This document shows, piece by piece, positions 8,616 through 16,981 of a stretch of 64,000 nt of DNA. Where the stretch lies: contig NZ_CP032698.1 of the NCBI RefSeq assembly GCF_003627815.1, forward strand, positions 558,001-622,000. The letters are read 5' to 3'. Numbering within the stretch: the stretch's first letter is position 1; each line of letters starts with the position of its first letter. This DNA is from Streptomyces hundungensis (GTDB lineage: Bacteria; Actinomycetota; Actinomycetes; Streptomycetales; Streptomycetaceae). The notes beneath the pieces were generated by a model that saw only the letters and a program-made list of their open reading frames with translations, made no database searches and was not told the origin of the DNA. The translations under genes and the position numbers were made by a program.

Positions 8616-10784
8616 TCAGCGTGGCAGGACGGCGCCCGCGCTGCGGTGCAGCATGAGCTGGGGGCAGCTCAGGACGAACAGCGGGCGGGCCCCGTCGATG
8701 CCGAGTTCGCGCAGCTGACCGGCGAGCGGTCCGGCCGCCGCACTGTTCAGCCGCAGCCGGACTCCACGGCCGGGGTGCAGCCGCAGCTTGCCGTGGACCC
8801 GGACCAGGGTGCGTACGGTGCTGGCGCTGCGGCGGCCGTAGAGCAACCAGTCCGCCTCCAGGCAGCGCACGCCCGGGCCGAGCCGGCCCTCGACGGCGAG
8901 CCCGAGGCCTGGGGCGCGGGCGGTGATGTGCCGGCCCATCAGGTCGGTCTCGGCCGCCGTGCATACCGCGGGCTGGCCCCAGATCTCCTGGGCGACGATC
9001 CGGGCCTCCTCGCTCGTCACGGCGAGCGACAGGACGTATCGACCGGTGCGGCGCAGGTCCACCCGCCGCAGCAGGTCCGCCGCGACATCGTAGGGACGGG
9101 GCCGCCACAGGTCGTCGACGAGAACGGACAGGGCGATCTCCGTGTACGGGCCGATCGTGGTGCAACGGTGCTCGTACAGCGACAGCACGGCCAGGGCCCG
9201 TCGGGGCAGTCGGCTGGGGGACATCCAGGTGACGTCGGGCAGCAGCGTGCGTGCCGTATCGGGGCGGACCGCGAAGCAGAGATGGGCGGCGGAGGAGTCG
9301 TAGTAGCGCACGGGGACATCGACCGGGCCGGCCGTCGTGGGGAAGGCGCTGGTCGGCATGGTGAGGAAGGGGTACCCCTCCGGCGGGCGGGCGCGGTCCT
9401 TGAGCTGGTACACCTGGCTGCGTACGACAGCGCCGCGGTAGGCACTGAGCGCTTGGTCCACGTCTTCACGGGCCTGAGGGATGACGGACGTGAGGTGCTT
9501 GATGTATTCGCGGAGCATGTGGCACAGCGGGAACTCGTGGGTGGGGCCGGTGTAGTCGACCTCGTACCAGTTCGGGTGAGGGTCGAACGCGGCGCCCGCA
9601 CCCCGGCCGTCGAGGACGGGGACGATGTCGTGCTGGTTGGTGATGCTCGCGACCCAGGTGCGTGGATCGGCGGGCTTCTTGTTGTCGACCGGCGAGCCGA
9701 CGGTCACCACATGGGTGACCCGGTAGGCGCGGCAGAACTCCTCGTTCTGCGCGAGGTTCATCAGTGCGATGCCGCCCTCGCTGTGCCCGATCAGCGCGAG
9801 CTCGGCTCCCCGCGGGATGTCGTAGTCCGCAAGGGCCAGCAGGATCGAGCGGGTGTAGGGCGAGTCGGCCATGAACAGGTTGCGCCAAGCGCCGATGAAG
9901 TCCTGCGGGGAGTCGTTGCGGGGGCGTCCCGGGGCCATGCCGGGTGCCTGTAGGACGTAGCGGACGACGCCGTCGGGGCCACGCACGTTCTGCACCAGGA
10001 TGCGTCCGTCGGTGCGGAGCGCCTCGATGTTGCCCAGGAACCCGAGGAAGGACCCCTCGGTGGCGATCAGCTGCTGCTCCTGGTCGGAGAGGTCCACCGG
10101 CTCGGCGGCGCCCTCCCCCTTGTCCATGGCCGCCAGATGGGCGGCGCTGATGCCGTGCAGCGGGTCCGCCGACAGCTCCCGTCCGGCGGCGAGCGCCCAG
10201 CCGGTCTCGTCATTCTGGGGGTCCTCGTCCAACAGGGCGCGGATGGCGAGGAGTTCGGCCATCAGCGGCGCGAGTCCGGACAGCGCGCGCTGGGCGCCCT
10301 GGTCCCGGAACAGGGCGCGCAGGGCCCGTACGGCCTCCAGGTCGCGGTCGGCGGTGACCGCGACCATCAGTCGGCGCATACCGGGGTCGCGTTCGAACTC
10401 GGGGTGGTCGATCAGCACGGCGGTGATTCTCAGCCGCAGCGAGGTGACGGCGACCAACGCGGCGAGGCTCTCCCGACCCAGCACCTCCCCCGCCGCGCCG
10501 AGCACCTGTCCCATGCCCTTCGGCGCGGTGATCGCCGAGCCACCCAGGCCCTGCTTGTTCGTCAGAGCGCGCAGCAGCGCCCACTGGGCGGCGAGGCCGG
10601 TGCGGGGCCGCCGGCGTGCGGAGGCGGTCAGGGGCGGTGCGAACAGCGCGCTGCTGGTGCGCGCGGACACCGCGCGGATGCCTTCAGCGGCCTCGACCAC
10701 GTCCCGCGCGCACCGGCGCAGCAACTCCCGATCGTCCTCTCCGTCCGGCGTGGGCCGTCCGGGTGCGTGGCCGTCCGCTCGCAT
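8616..10784 (-). CDS. Lipase-like alpha/beta hydrolase fused to an acetoacetate-decarboxylase-like domain
   Basis: The 722-residue protein has a helical N-terminal part (1-240). A lipase-type alpha/beta hydrolase follows at about 260-460, with nucleophile Ser335 in GHSEGG and a candidate Asp386 in NQHDIVP; the catalytic His is probably in the HEFPLCHM stretch. Residues 485-722 resemble the acetoacetate decarboxylase fold: VPVRYYDSSAAHLCF, LAVLSLYEH, IGPYTEIALSV and EIWGQPAVC. In true decarboxylases the last segment carries the Schiff-base Lys as PK or PKK; here it reads QPAVC, so decarboxylation is unlikely. The hydrolase may release acyl chains and the second domain may bind or rearrange a product. 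The start at 10784 follows AGGGAGGGAG. Confidence 0.78.
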   Translation of the reverse strand: MRADGHAPGRPTPDGEDDRELLRRCARDVVEAAEGIRAVSARTSSALFAPPLTASARRRPRTGLAAQWALLRALTNKQGLGGSAITAPKGMGQVLGAAGEVLGRESLAALVAVTSLRLRITAVLIDHPEFERDPGMRRLMVAVTADRDLEAVRALRALFRDQGAQRALSGLAPLMAELLAIRALLDEDPQNDETGWALAAGRELSADPLHGISAAHLAAMDKGEGAAEPVDLSDQEQQLIATEGSFLGFLGNIEALRTDGRILVQNVRGPDGVVRYVLQAPGMAPGRPRNDSPQDFIGAWRNLFMADSPYTRSILLALADYDIPRGAELALIGHSEGGIALMNLAQNEEFCRAYRVTHVVTVGSPVDNKKPADPRTWVASITNQHDIVPVLDGRGAGAAFDPHPNWYEVDYTGPTHEFPLCHMLREYIKHLTSVIPQAREDVDQALSAYRGAVVRSQVYQLKDRARPPEGYPFLTMPTSAFPTTAGPVDVPVRYYDSSAAHLCFAVRPDTARTLLPDVTWMSPSRLPRRALAVLSLYEHRCTTIGPYTEIALSVLVDDLWRPRPYDVAADLLRRVDLRRTGRYVLSLAVTSEEARIVAQEIWGQPAVCTAAETDLMGRHITARAPGLGLAVEGRLGPGVRCLEADWLLYGRRSASTVRTLVRVHGKLRLHPGRGVRLRLNSAAAGPLAGQLRELGIDGARPLFVLSCPQLMLHRSAGAVLPR

Positions 10785-10872
10785 CCCTCGCTCCCTCCCT
10801 CGACTACCTACGGCGGCACGTCTCGCGCGTACGACGACATGTGCCGACCGGGGCCCGTGCCCGCGGAACGCG

Positions 10873-10911
10873 TCCCGGGTCCGGGGTCCCGGGTCCGGGG
10901 TCACGGGTCCC
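10873..10911. repeat. Short GC-rich tandem repeat
   Basis: The unit TCCCGGGTCCGGGG occurs twice head to tail at 10873-10886 and 10887-10900. A degenerate partial third copy follows to 10911. Each unit contains a CCCGGG palindrome. The array sits in the promoter region of the lipase-fusion gene and could bind a regulator or be simple repeat expansion. Confidence 0.75.
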
Positions 10912-11106
10912 ATCGTCGGGCAGAGATTCCCGGCCCGCACCTTCATCCATCCAGGTAGAGGATGTCGCCAAGATCCGCCGCGGCCGCCGCGCCTGAGCTC
11001 CGAGGGCATATCTCTTCCGCATAATCGCCCCACATGACTCTCTCCACTCCCCCGCTCGTGAGAGCACCGTCCTTTGTGCGTCCGCGTCCGGGTCCGGGAG
11101 GGTCTT

Positions 11107-11125
11107 CCTCCCCACTCGTGGGAGG
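11107..11125 (+). promoter_or_regulatory. Hairpin covering the desaturase ribosome binding site
   Basis: CCTCCC at 11107-11112 is complementary to GGGAGG at 11120-11125 across a 7-base loop. The right arm is the ribosome binding site of the desaturase, whose GTG lies six bases further on. Folding of this leader would hide the site, which could reduce translation at low temperature; that role is inferred. Confidence 0.45.
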
Positions 11126-11131
11126 TACGCC

Positions 11132-12127
11132 GTGACCGCCTCCCTCGACCGCGCGGAAGGCCCGCGAGCCCCGCTTCCCGACACCGTCCCGGTCAGCCTC
11201 CCGCTGCGCACCGGGTACCTGCTGACGCTCGTCGTCGGACCACTTGCCGTGCTGGCCCTGGCCCTGGCCGCCGCCCTGGCCGGCGGCTGGGGGCCGCACT
11301 GGTACGACGCGGTCCTCGGCGCCGGGATGTACGCCCTGTCCATCATGGGCATCACGGCTGGCTACCACCGGCACTTCACCCATCTGTCCTTCAAGGCGAA
11401 ACGTCCCCTGCGGATCGCCCTGGGCATCGCGGGCGGGCTCGCCCTGGAGGGGCCAGTGACGATGTGGGTGGCCGAGCATCGGCGCCACCACCAGTACGCG
11501 GACCGGGAGGGCGACCCGCACTCGCCGTGGAAGTACGGCACCACCCGACGGGCCCTGCTCAAGGGTCTCTGGCATGCCCAGGTGGGTTGGTTCGCGTCGT
11601 CGCCGGTCCGCTCCCACTACCCGCGGTACGCGCCCGATCTGCTCGCCGACCGCGACGTGCGCCGCCTGGACCGCTGCTACCCCCTCACCATGGCCGTCTC
11701 GCTCGGGCTCCCTCCGGCGCTCGTCCTGGCGGTGACCCGCGACTGGAGGGCGGCGGCGGTCACCCTCCTGTGGGCGAGCCTGGTCCGCTATGCCGTCGTC
11801 CACCACGTCACCTGGTCCGTGAACTCCGTGGCGCACGCCTTCGGCAACCGGCACTACCGCACCCGCGACCAGTCCCGGGACGTGGCCTGGGTGGCCCTTC
11901 TGACCTTCGGCGAAGGCTGGCACAACCTCCACCACGCCGACCCCAACAGCGCCCGGCACGGCGGCCTGCCGGGCCAGCCCGACCTCACGGCATGGCTCAT
12001 CGCCCGGTTCGAGCGGTGGGGCTGGGCCCACGACGTGCGCTGGCCGGACACACGGCGGATCACCGCACGGCACAGCGCGGAGACGACCGCCCGGCGCACG
12101 CCGCCCACCCGAGCCCTCGGCGAGTAG
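11132..12127 (+). CDS. Membrane acyl-lipid/acyl-CoA desaturase (delta-9-like)
   Basis: The 331-residue protein has two or more hydrophobic hairpins and the three histidine boxes of membrane desaturases: HRHFTH (HxxxxH), HRRHH (HxxHH) and HNLHH in GEGWHNLHHADP. These bind the di-iron centre that inserts a double bond into a fatty acyl chain, typically at delta-9. The GTG start follows GGGAGG, which sits inside a small hairpin. It diverges from the lipase-fusion gene. In this island it may supply the unsaturated substrate that a cyclooxygenase-like enzyme needs. Standard cyclooxygenases need a bis-allylic position, so a second double bond from elsewhere, or a relaxed enzyme, would be required. 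Confidence 0.9.
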   Translation: MTASLDRAEGPRAPLPDTVPVSLPLRTGYLLTLVVGPLAVLALALAAALAGGWGPHWYDAVLGAGMYALSIMGITAGYHRHFTHLSFKAKRPLRIALGIAGGLALEGPVTMWVAEHRRHHQYADREGDPHSPWKYGTTRRALLKGLWHAQVGWFASSPVRSHYPRYAPDLLADRDVRRLDRCYPLTMAVSLGLPPALVLAVTRDWRAAAVTLLWASLVRYAVVHHVTWSVNSVAHAFGNRHYRTRDQSRDVAWVALLTFGEGWHNLHHADPNSARHGGLPGQPDLTAWLIARFERWGWAHDVRWPDTRRITARHSAETTARRTPPTRALGE

Positions 12128-12425
12128 CCCGGCCCCACCGGGCTGCCCCGGTCAACCCGTTGGCGCAGGTGAGGGCCGAGCGGGACGAACTCGCGGCCGT
12201 GAACGGGGCTTTGAGGCAAGGCCGTTGGGTTGCCGTTCCTCGGCCCAGTACGGTCCGCTCGGCCGAACACCCCGGCGCGAGGTGTGCCAATCGGCGATGC
12301 TGCTGCGCGACACCACCGATCTCGCATCCGCGAGGCCCGCAGCCGAGGCCGTCCCGGACGGTGCACGGGAGGCGGTGGCCGACCGGCCCCTGCTTGGTGG
12401 GGTCGCCGACAACCAATTCCCGCGC
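12128..12425. other. Stretch between convergent genes, no supported gene
   Basis: The desaturase and the alpha/beta hydrolase converge on these 298 bases. Broken open frames occur on both strands, including a phrase RAERDELAAVNGALR on the plus strand that may be a relic of a longer gene. No complete domain can be read. Confidence 0.45.
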
Positions 12426-13283
12426 TCAGGAGGCGTGTCGGACCGGTTCTGCTCCTGTTTGGATCAAGAAGTCGGTGAGTACCTGGGCGAGTCGTTCGGG
12501 CTGGTCTTCCGGGATGAGGGTGGACGAGTCGGCGATCTCGATCAGTCGGCCCTGCGGGTACAGCTCGGCCAGCCGGCGGCCGTGCTCACGCGGCATCATC
12601 CGGTCCTCGGTCGCCCAGACGACGAGTACCGGGCGGTCGAAGTCACGAAGTCGCTCGCTCCAGGCGAGCAAGGTCTTGCGTCCGGGTGCCCCGGTGGCGA
12701 ATTTGGCGAAGTCCCTGCGGATGGCTCTGCTGCGGGTGGCGGGAGCGAACCAGTCGTCCATGATCTCGTCCGGGACCCCACGCAGGCTCATCCCGCCGTA
12801 ACCGCCGCGGCTGTGGCGGATGGCGGGAACGCGCATGAGGCGGGTCAGGAACCAGACGCCGCCCGGAACCCTGCACATCTGCGCCATGGCCTTGGCCGGC
12901 CCCGGGGGGAAGTTGTCGAAGGCCTCGCAGGCCACCAGCACCAGGCGCGCGATGTGCCGGCCCGGCTCTTCCGACACCAGGAACTGGCCCCCGCCCCAGT
13001 CATTGAGGACGAGGGTCACCTGGCCCAGACCGAGCTGCTCGATGAACTCCCCTACGATCCGGGCGACACCGCGCGGGGACAGGTCGGCATCCGGGTGCAT
13101 CGGCTGACGGTGGCCACCCATGGGCAGTGTGGGCAGGACGCAGCGGTATCCGTCCAGCAGCGGGACCACCTTGCGCCACTGGGTCTCGTTCATCGGCAGA
13201 CCGTGGCCGAACACCAGCACTGGCCCCTCACCGCCGGTGTCCTCGTAGTCGATCGGTCCGCAAGACAACGTGATTCTCGGCAT
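12426..13283 (-). CDS. Alpha/beta hydrolase with Asp nucleophile (dehalogenase/epoxide hydrolase-like)
   Basis: The 285-residue protein has the HGLP oxyanion-side loop near residue 27 and a nucleophile elbow reading NDWGGG, with Asp95 in place of the usual Ser. An Asp nucleophile is typical of haloalkane dehalogenases and epoxide hydrolases. Near the C-terminus, where a GH dyad is common, it reads ADSSTLIPEDQP, so the catalytic base is unclear. Start 13283 is the first Met before the core fold. It lies next to the lipid-oxidation island and could open an epoxide made by the P450, but it converges with the desaturase and may be unrelated. Confidence 0.72.
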   Translation of the reverse strand: MPRITLSCGPIDYEDTGGEGPVLVFGHGLPMNETQWRKVVPLLDGYRCVLPTLPMGGHRQPMHPDADLSPRGVARIVGEFIEQLGLGQVTLVLNDWGGGQFLVSEEPGRHIARLVLVACEAFDNFPPGPAKAMAQMCRVPGGVWFLTRLMRVPAIRHSRGGYGGMSLRGVPDEIMDDWFAPATRSRAIRRDFAKFATGAPGRKTLLAWSERLRDFDRPVLVVWATEDRMMPREHGRRLAELYPQGRLIEIADSSTLIPEDQPERLAQVLTDFLIQTGAEPVRHAS

Positions 13284-13345
13284 CCCGACCCCCGCTTGAT
13301 AGAGCGTTCCCCCTGTGACTTTGGAGGGAAAAGGGGTGGAAGGCA

Positions 13346-13530
13346 ATGGGACAAACGGACCCGCGAGGCAGGATCCAGGGCGCCGCCAGGGTGCTGTTCC
13401 GCCCCCACGGCTACCCGGCCACCGGCCTGAAGCGGATCGCAACGGAGCCGGACGCGCCGTTCGGCTCGATCTACCACTTCGTCCCCCGTCCGCCGGCGTC
13501 GGCTTGGCGGCCGTCCAGACCGGCGGACGG
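13346..13530 (+). pseudogene. Truncated, frameshifted TetR-family regulator
   Basis: An ATG after a GGAAGG-type site opens a frame whose first 50 residues are a TetR DNA-binding domain: RIQGAARVLFRPHGYPATG, LKRIA, then GSIYHFVP. After YHFVP the frame loses similarity, while the +1 frame reads GVGLAAVQTGG, as expected for the following helix. The ligand-binding domain is missing, and the minus-strand DHFR-like gene begins its 3' end at 13538. It diverges from the hydrolase gene, which the intact regulator probably controlled. Confidence 0.75.
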
Positions 13531-13537
13531 GACGACG

Positions 13538-14143
13538 TCACGCAGGGACGCCGAGCGGCGGGTGCTCGAGCACGCGGGGCTTGTACTCGACCAGCTGGAT
13601 GCGGCCGTCGAAGGTGCGGTGCTCGATCATCTCGAGGGCAACGTCCGGGTAGCCGTCGTAGATGCGTTCTTCGCCCGTGGCCCCGGTGATCACCGGGAAC
13701 ATCACGACCCGGAAGCGGTCGACGAGCCCGGCCCGTAGCAGGGACCGGCACAAGCTGAGGCTGCCGATCGTACTGAGGAGCCCCGAGCCGCTCGCCTTCA
13801 TGACGCGGACCGCCTCGACGGCGTCGCCGCGGACGAGCCTGGAGTTGGCCCACGTCAGCGGCTCATCGAGTGCGGAGGAGAACACCACTTTGGACGCTTG
13901 AGTGAGCTCGTCGACCGACGCCTCCTCCTCGGGCCTGAACTCGTCTTGGCCATGCGGAACCTCGCCTGCGGCGAAGCCCGACATCAGCCGGTAGGTGTTG
14001 GCTCCCATCAGATAGGTGACCTCGGGCTGCTCGCCGAGCCATGCGAGGTACTCCGGGCCCTCAAGGCCCCAAAACCCGGGCCATCCCTCGCCCGACGCGT
14101 AGCCGTCGAGGGAGGTGATGAAGTCGACGAGAAGCTCCGACAT
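13538..14143 (-). CDS. Dihydrofolate reductase-like (RibD C-terminal domain) protein
   Basis: The 201-residue protein starts LLVDFITSLDGYASG, the strand-and-turn opening of the RibD_C/DHFR-like fold. It continues with EVTYLMGANTYRLM, a KVVFSSALDEPLTW strand, and GSGLLSTIGSLSLCRSLL, the NADPH-binding segment, then LVDRFRVVMFPVITGAT. Relatives are NADPH-dependent reductases of unknown substrate found widely in actinobacteria. The ATG follows AGAAGGGAC. It overlaps no neighbour but lies directly after the TetR relic and before an IS relic, a patch with signs of rearrangement. Confidence 0.82.
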   Translation of the reverse strand: MSELLVDFITSLDGYASGEGWPGFWGLEGPEYLAWLGEQPEVTYLMGANTYRLMSGFAAGEVPHGQDEFRPEEEASVDELTQASKVVFSSALDEPLTWANSRLVRGDAVEAVRVMKASGSGLLSTIGSLSLCRSLLRAGLVDRFRVVMFPVITGATGEERIYDGYPDVALEMIEHRTFDGRIQLVEYKPRVLEHPPLGVPA

Positions 14144-14258
14144 GGTGGTGTCCCTTCTGAGGTGTCACGAGCTTGGACCGACCGGGGGCCACAAACTCAT
14201 CGGTTCCGCTGGGAGTAGCGAGAAAAACCTTGACGCTTCAGGCGATCAGGTCGGAGGA

Positions 14259-14898
14259 GTGACACTGCTTCGGACAGCCCGGAGGCAAGCGCCACGCACG
14301 GTGTCCAGTGCGGTCCTGTCCTGGATAGCCCCGTTCACCGGACTGAGCCCGCGTGTCTTCTTCAAGTTGATGAAGCAGCTGCGCCGCGAGGGCGGCGACG
14401 TGCCGGCCCGTGGTCGGCCGTGGAAACTGTCCCTGGAGGACCGGGTGCTACTCGTGGCCGCGTACTGGCACACCAACGTGACCCTGCGCCAACTCGCGCT
14501 GCTCTTCGGAGTGTCGAAGTCCACCGCCGATCGCGTCATCAACCACCTCGGCCCCAGGCTCGCGCCGGCCCCGCGCAGGCGTTCCGCCAAGGACGCGGTG
14601 CTGATCGTGGACGGGACGCTGGTACCCACCCGCTACCACTAGGTCGCTGATCAGTCGAAGAACTATCGCTACTCGACGAACCACCAAGTGGTCATCGACG
14701 CCGACACCCGCCTGGTCGTGGTGGTCGGTCGGCCTCTGCCGGGGAACCGCAACGACTGCCGGGCATGGGCCGAGTCCGGCCTGGAAGATCCTGCGCGTCT
14801 GCCGCCTGAGGGGCGACGGTGTGCGCCACGCGATGCACGGCATTGCCCGCCTACACAACCTCGCTCTCACGGGTGACTCCGGCCGCACGCGGCCCTGA
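14259..14898 (+). pseudogene. Decayed DDE transposase (IS5-like)
   Basis: A GTG after GGAGGA opens a transposase frame with a helix-turn-helix (RQLALLFGVSKSTADRVI) and the first DDE Asp region (DAVLIVDGTLVPTR). An in-frame TAG at 14641-14643 interrupts it. The frame then resumes with QSKNYRYSTNHQVVIDADTR and GNRNDCRAW, and breaks again near 14780. Beyond that the C-terminal end of the same family (WKILRVCRLRGDG, ARLHNLALTG) appears in another frame, so the middle catalytic part is deleted. The element cannot be active by itself. I could not define its terminal inverted repeats. Confidence 0.8.
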
Positions 14899-14945
14899 GA
14901 AATCCGCCGGAGATGGCTTGCCACCTCGCAGGGTCTCAGAGGAAG

Positions 14946-15377
14946 TCAGGCGAGGCAGAACTCGTTGCCCTCGATGTCCTGCATCGTGATGCACGACTCG
15001 TTGATGCCATCGGCACGCTGCGTCAGCACGTGTTTCGCGCCGAGTGCCATCAAGCGTGCGCATTCGGCCTCGAGTGTGGCCAGGCGCTCATCACCCACGA
15101 GCCCTGTGCCGATCCGCACATCGAGATGCACCCGGTTCTTGACGATCTTGCCTTCGGGAACTCGCTGGAAGAGCAAGCGCGGGGCCGCACCCGAGGGATC
15201 AGCGCACGCGAAGTAGACCTCATCCTCGGGCGGCAGCGAGAGGTGGTACTCCTCCCACGTGGCGAAGCCCTCCGGGACCGTCGGTACGACGTACCCCAGC
15301 ACCTCACACCAGAAGGCGGCGAGGCGCGCGGGCTCCGCGCAGTCGAAGGTCACTTGGAACTGTTTGATCGTTGACAT
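14946..15377 (-). CDS. VOC / glyoxalase-like protein
   Basis: The 143-residue protein has the paired beta-alpha-beta-beta-beta layout of the vicinal oxygen chelate fold. FQVTFDCAEPARLAAFWCEVLGY opens one half, and VHLDV plus an ending DIEGNEFCLA marks the second. Members include glyoxalases, dioxygenases and drug-binding resistance proteins. The substrate cannot be predicted. It stands alone, downstream of the IS relic, and is read on the opposite strand. Confidence 0.8.
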   Translation of the reverse strand: MSTIKQFQVTFDCAEPARLAAFWCEVLGYVVPTVPEGFATWEEYHLSLPPEDEVYFACADPSGAAPRLLFQRVPEGKIVKNRVHLDVRIGTGLVGDERLATLEAECARLMALGAKHVLTQRADGINESCITMQDIEGNEFCLA

Positions 15378-15616
15378 CGGCGCACGATAACAGGGCCCTG
15401 TTCATCTCCCCAGGTCGGGAGGTCCGCACGTTGACGGGAGGAAGCGTCTGCTACCCGCTGCTGTGTCGTGCTGTCGCAGGGATGAACCGTGGTCAGTGCC
15501 TCCGCAAGGAGAACCTGAGATGCGATTCCGGCCAGCCACTCTCGTGCTGCGAAAGACGATGTGCGGGCATCCGGACTCTTCATCCGCAAGGCGATCGGGC
15601 GAGCCCCGCGTGACAG

Positions 15617-16195
15617 TCAGCCGCTAGGGATGAGCCAACCGCGCAGGACTCTGCTCACGGCGGGCATCGCCACGTACGTCATGAGCACGTTGAAGACGCA
15701 GGCCACGATCGCGCTGGCGAGCAGGACGGGGAGCGACGCGAGGTGGGGAGTGAGGAAGAGGCTGCCGAGTAGGGAGATCGGGTAGATCGCCAGGGTCGCG
15801 CTGATCGCCATCTTCCACCTCGGTGGCGCGGGCCGGGTCGAGCCGGGCTTGGCGAACCAGGTCTCCATGCCGGTCAGCCTGCGCCGGGCGATCTCGGTGT
15901 GGTGGTGTCCCTCGCAGTCGGCGAACCAGGCGGCCCGCTCAGGTGACTCCTGCCAGGCGCGGCATGCCTCGGCGTCCCGGAAGCGGTGGACGAGGAACCA
16001 GGGCGCGTCTCCGCCGGAGGAACGGAAGAGGCCGTAGCCGAGGTGGCCGGGGAAGGTGGCCGCGGTCTCGAGGATGCCTTTGGCCCACTGCTCGAAGGTG
16101 GCCTCGTAGCCGGGTTCCACCCGGCGGGCTATCAGGAGGGTCACTTCTCCCGAGTCGGCGGGAACAGCGTGCTGCTCAAGACTGACGACGGTCAC
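15617..16195 (-). CDS. ABM-domain protein with C-terminal membrane segments
   Basis: The 192-residue product begins with an antibiotic-biosynthesis-monooxygenase-type fold: EVTLLIARRVEPGYEATFEQ, then FPGHLGYGLF and PWFLVHRFRDAEACRAWQ. A linker follows, then two hydrophobic helices (ISATLAIYPISLLGSLFL and LLASAIVACVFNVLMTYVA). The same layout occurs in actinobacterial membrane-anchored ABM proteins of unknown role, possibly small-molecule oxidation or haem handling at the membrane. The GTG at 16195 was preferred because AAGGAG lies five bases upstream; the open frame continues upstream without merit. Confidence 0.8.
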   Translation of the reverse strand: MTVVSLEQHAVPADSGEVTLLIARRVEPGYEATFEQWAKGILETAATFPGHLGYGLFRSSGGDAPWFLVHRFRDAEACRAWQESPERAAWFADCEGHHHTEIARRRLTGMETWFAKPGSTRPAPPRWKMAISATLAIYPISLLGSLFLTPHLASLPVLLASAIVACVFNVLMTYVAMPAVSRVLRGWLIPSG

Positions 16196-16510
16196 ACGTA
16201 CTCCTTGTGATCTCACCGCGCCCGCCCACACCATACGCGGTGCACACCTGCGTCAAGCCGTCGGAGGCGATGTCGGAGTCAGCGGGCGGTGCCGGTTGGC
16301 GGCATCCCCTCAGAGGTCCCGGGAACGGTCGCCATCGCCCCAGCGTGGCGCCCTGCAAGCCCTGCAAACGCCGCCTGTTCACCCCGCTCCGCGACGGCAC
16401 CTTCTACGCCCCCCCGCCCTACGCGCGCCTCAAGCACCGCAAGGTCGCCCACCCGGCCGGGGGCAAAGGCGCCGGGACCGGTCCAAGCACTCACCGGGAC
16501 CCGTGATGCC

Positions 16511-16542
16511 GGAATTCCTCCACGCCTTTCCGGAGGAATTCC
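16511..16542. repeat. Perfect inverted repeat, GGAATTCCTCC arms
   Basis: GGAATTCCTCC at 16511-16521 is exactly complementary to 16532-16542 across a 10-base loop, ACGCCTTTCC. No T tract follows on either strand. It could be an operator for the NRPS genes or a terminator for a lost gene. A similar hairpin, with the same ACGCC loop start, occurs in the helicase leader at 57466-57499. Confidence 0.7.
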
Positions 16543-16981
16543 CGACGACGCTACCGAGACAAAGGGGCTTCGAGAAGAGCATCGGGGACATGTAAATGCC
16601 AGCCCTGTCACCCGAGTTCAGAGATGCGCCTCAACCTGCCTCAGGGGCATCCGAAATGCAATCTCCCGTCGGCCACCTTGCCCTTCCGTACCTTCCCTCT
16701 GGCCCTTTCGGGCAGAACGCCCGGTCAGCGGCGTGGCAGGGTGGCGCACCCGGACGGACGGCCATTGACAGAGTCAGAAGCACTGATCAATCATCTCAAC
16801 CACCGCTCGGGGGACCGGCGTCGGTCAGCAACTCGGCCGTGCGATCGCCCGTGTACGGCTCATCGGACCATGCGCCGGAATTCCCCCTGGAATCCCCCAA
16901 CTCCCGCACCCACTTCCGCACCGACTCCCGCAGCACCTCACGTGCTCAGTTCAGGACCATTCAGTGCGTTGCGTGGGCGCA

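Larger units (their letters stand above)
10785..11131. other. Divergent intergenic region, lipase fusion / desaturase
   Basis: These 347 bases separate two diverging genes and must hold both promoters. They contain the 14-base tandem repeat at 10873-10911 and a short hairpin over the desaturase ribosome binding site. Open frames inside are fragments with no family resemblance. Confidence 0.5.

Noticed and set aside
10873..10911. CRISPR-like repeat
   Set aside because: Only two full head-to-tail units without spacers; it is a simple tandem repeat.
16207..16506. Plus-strand 99-codon frame with CxxC-spaced cysteines as a zinc-ribbon gene
   Set aside because: No ribosome binding site, no second cysteine pair and Pro/Arg-rich composition typical of non-coding high-GC DNA.
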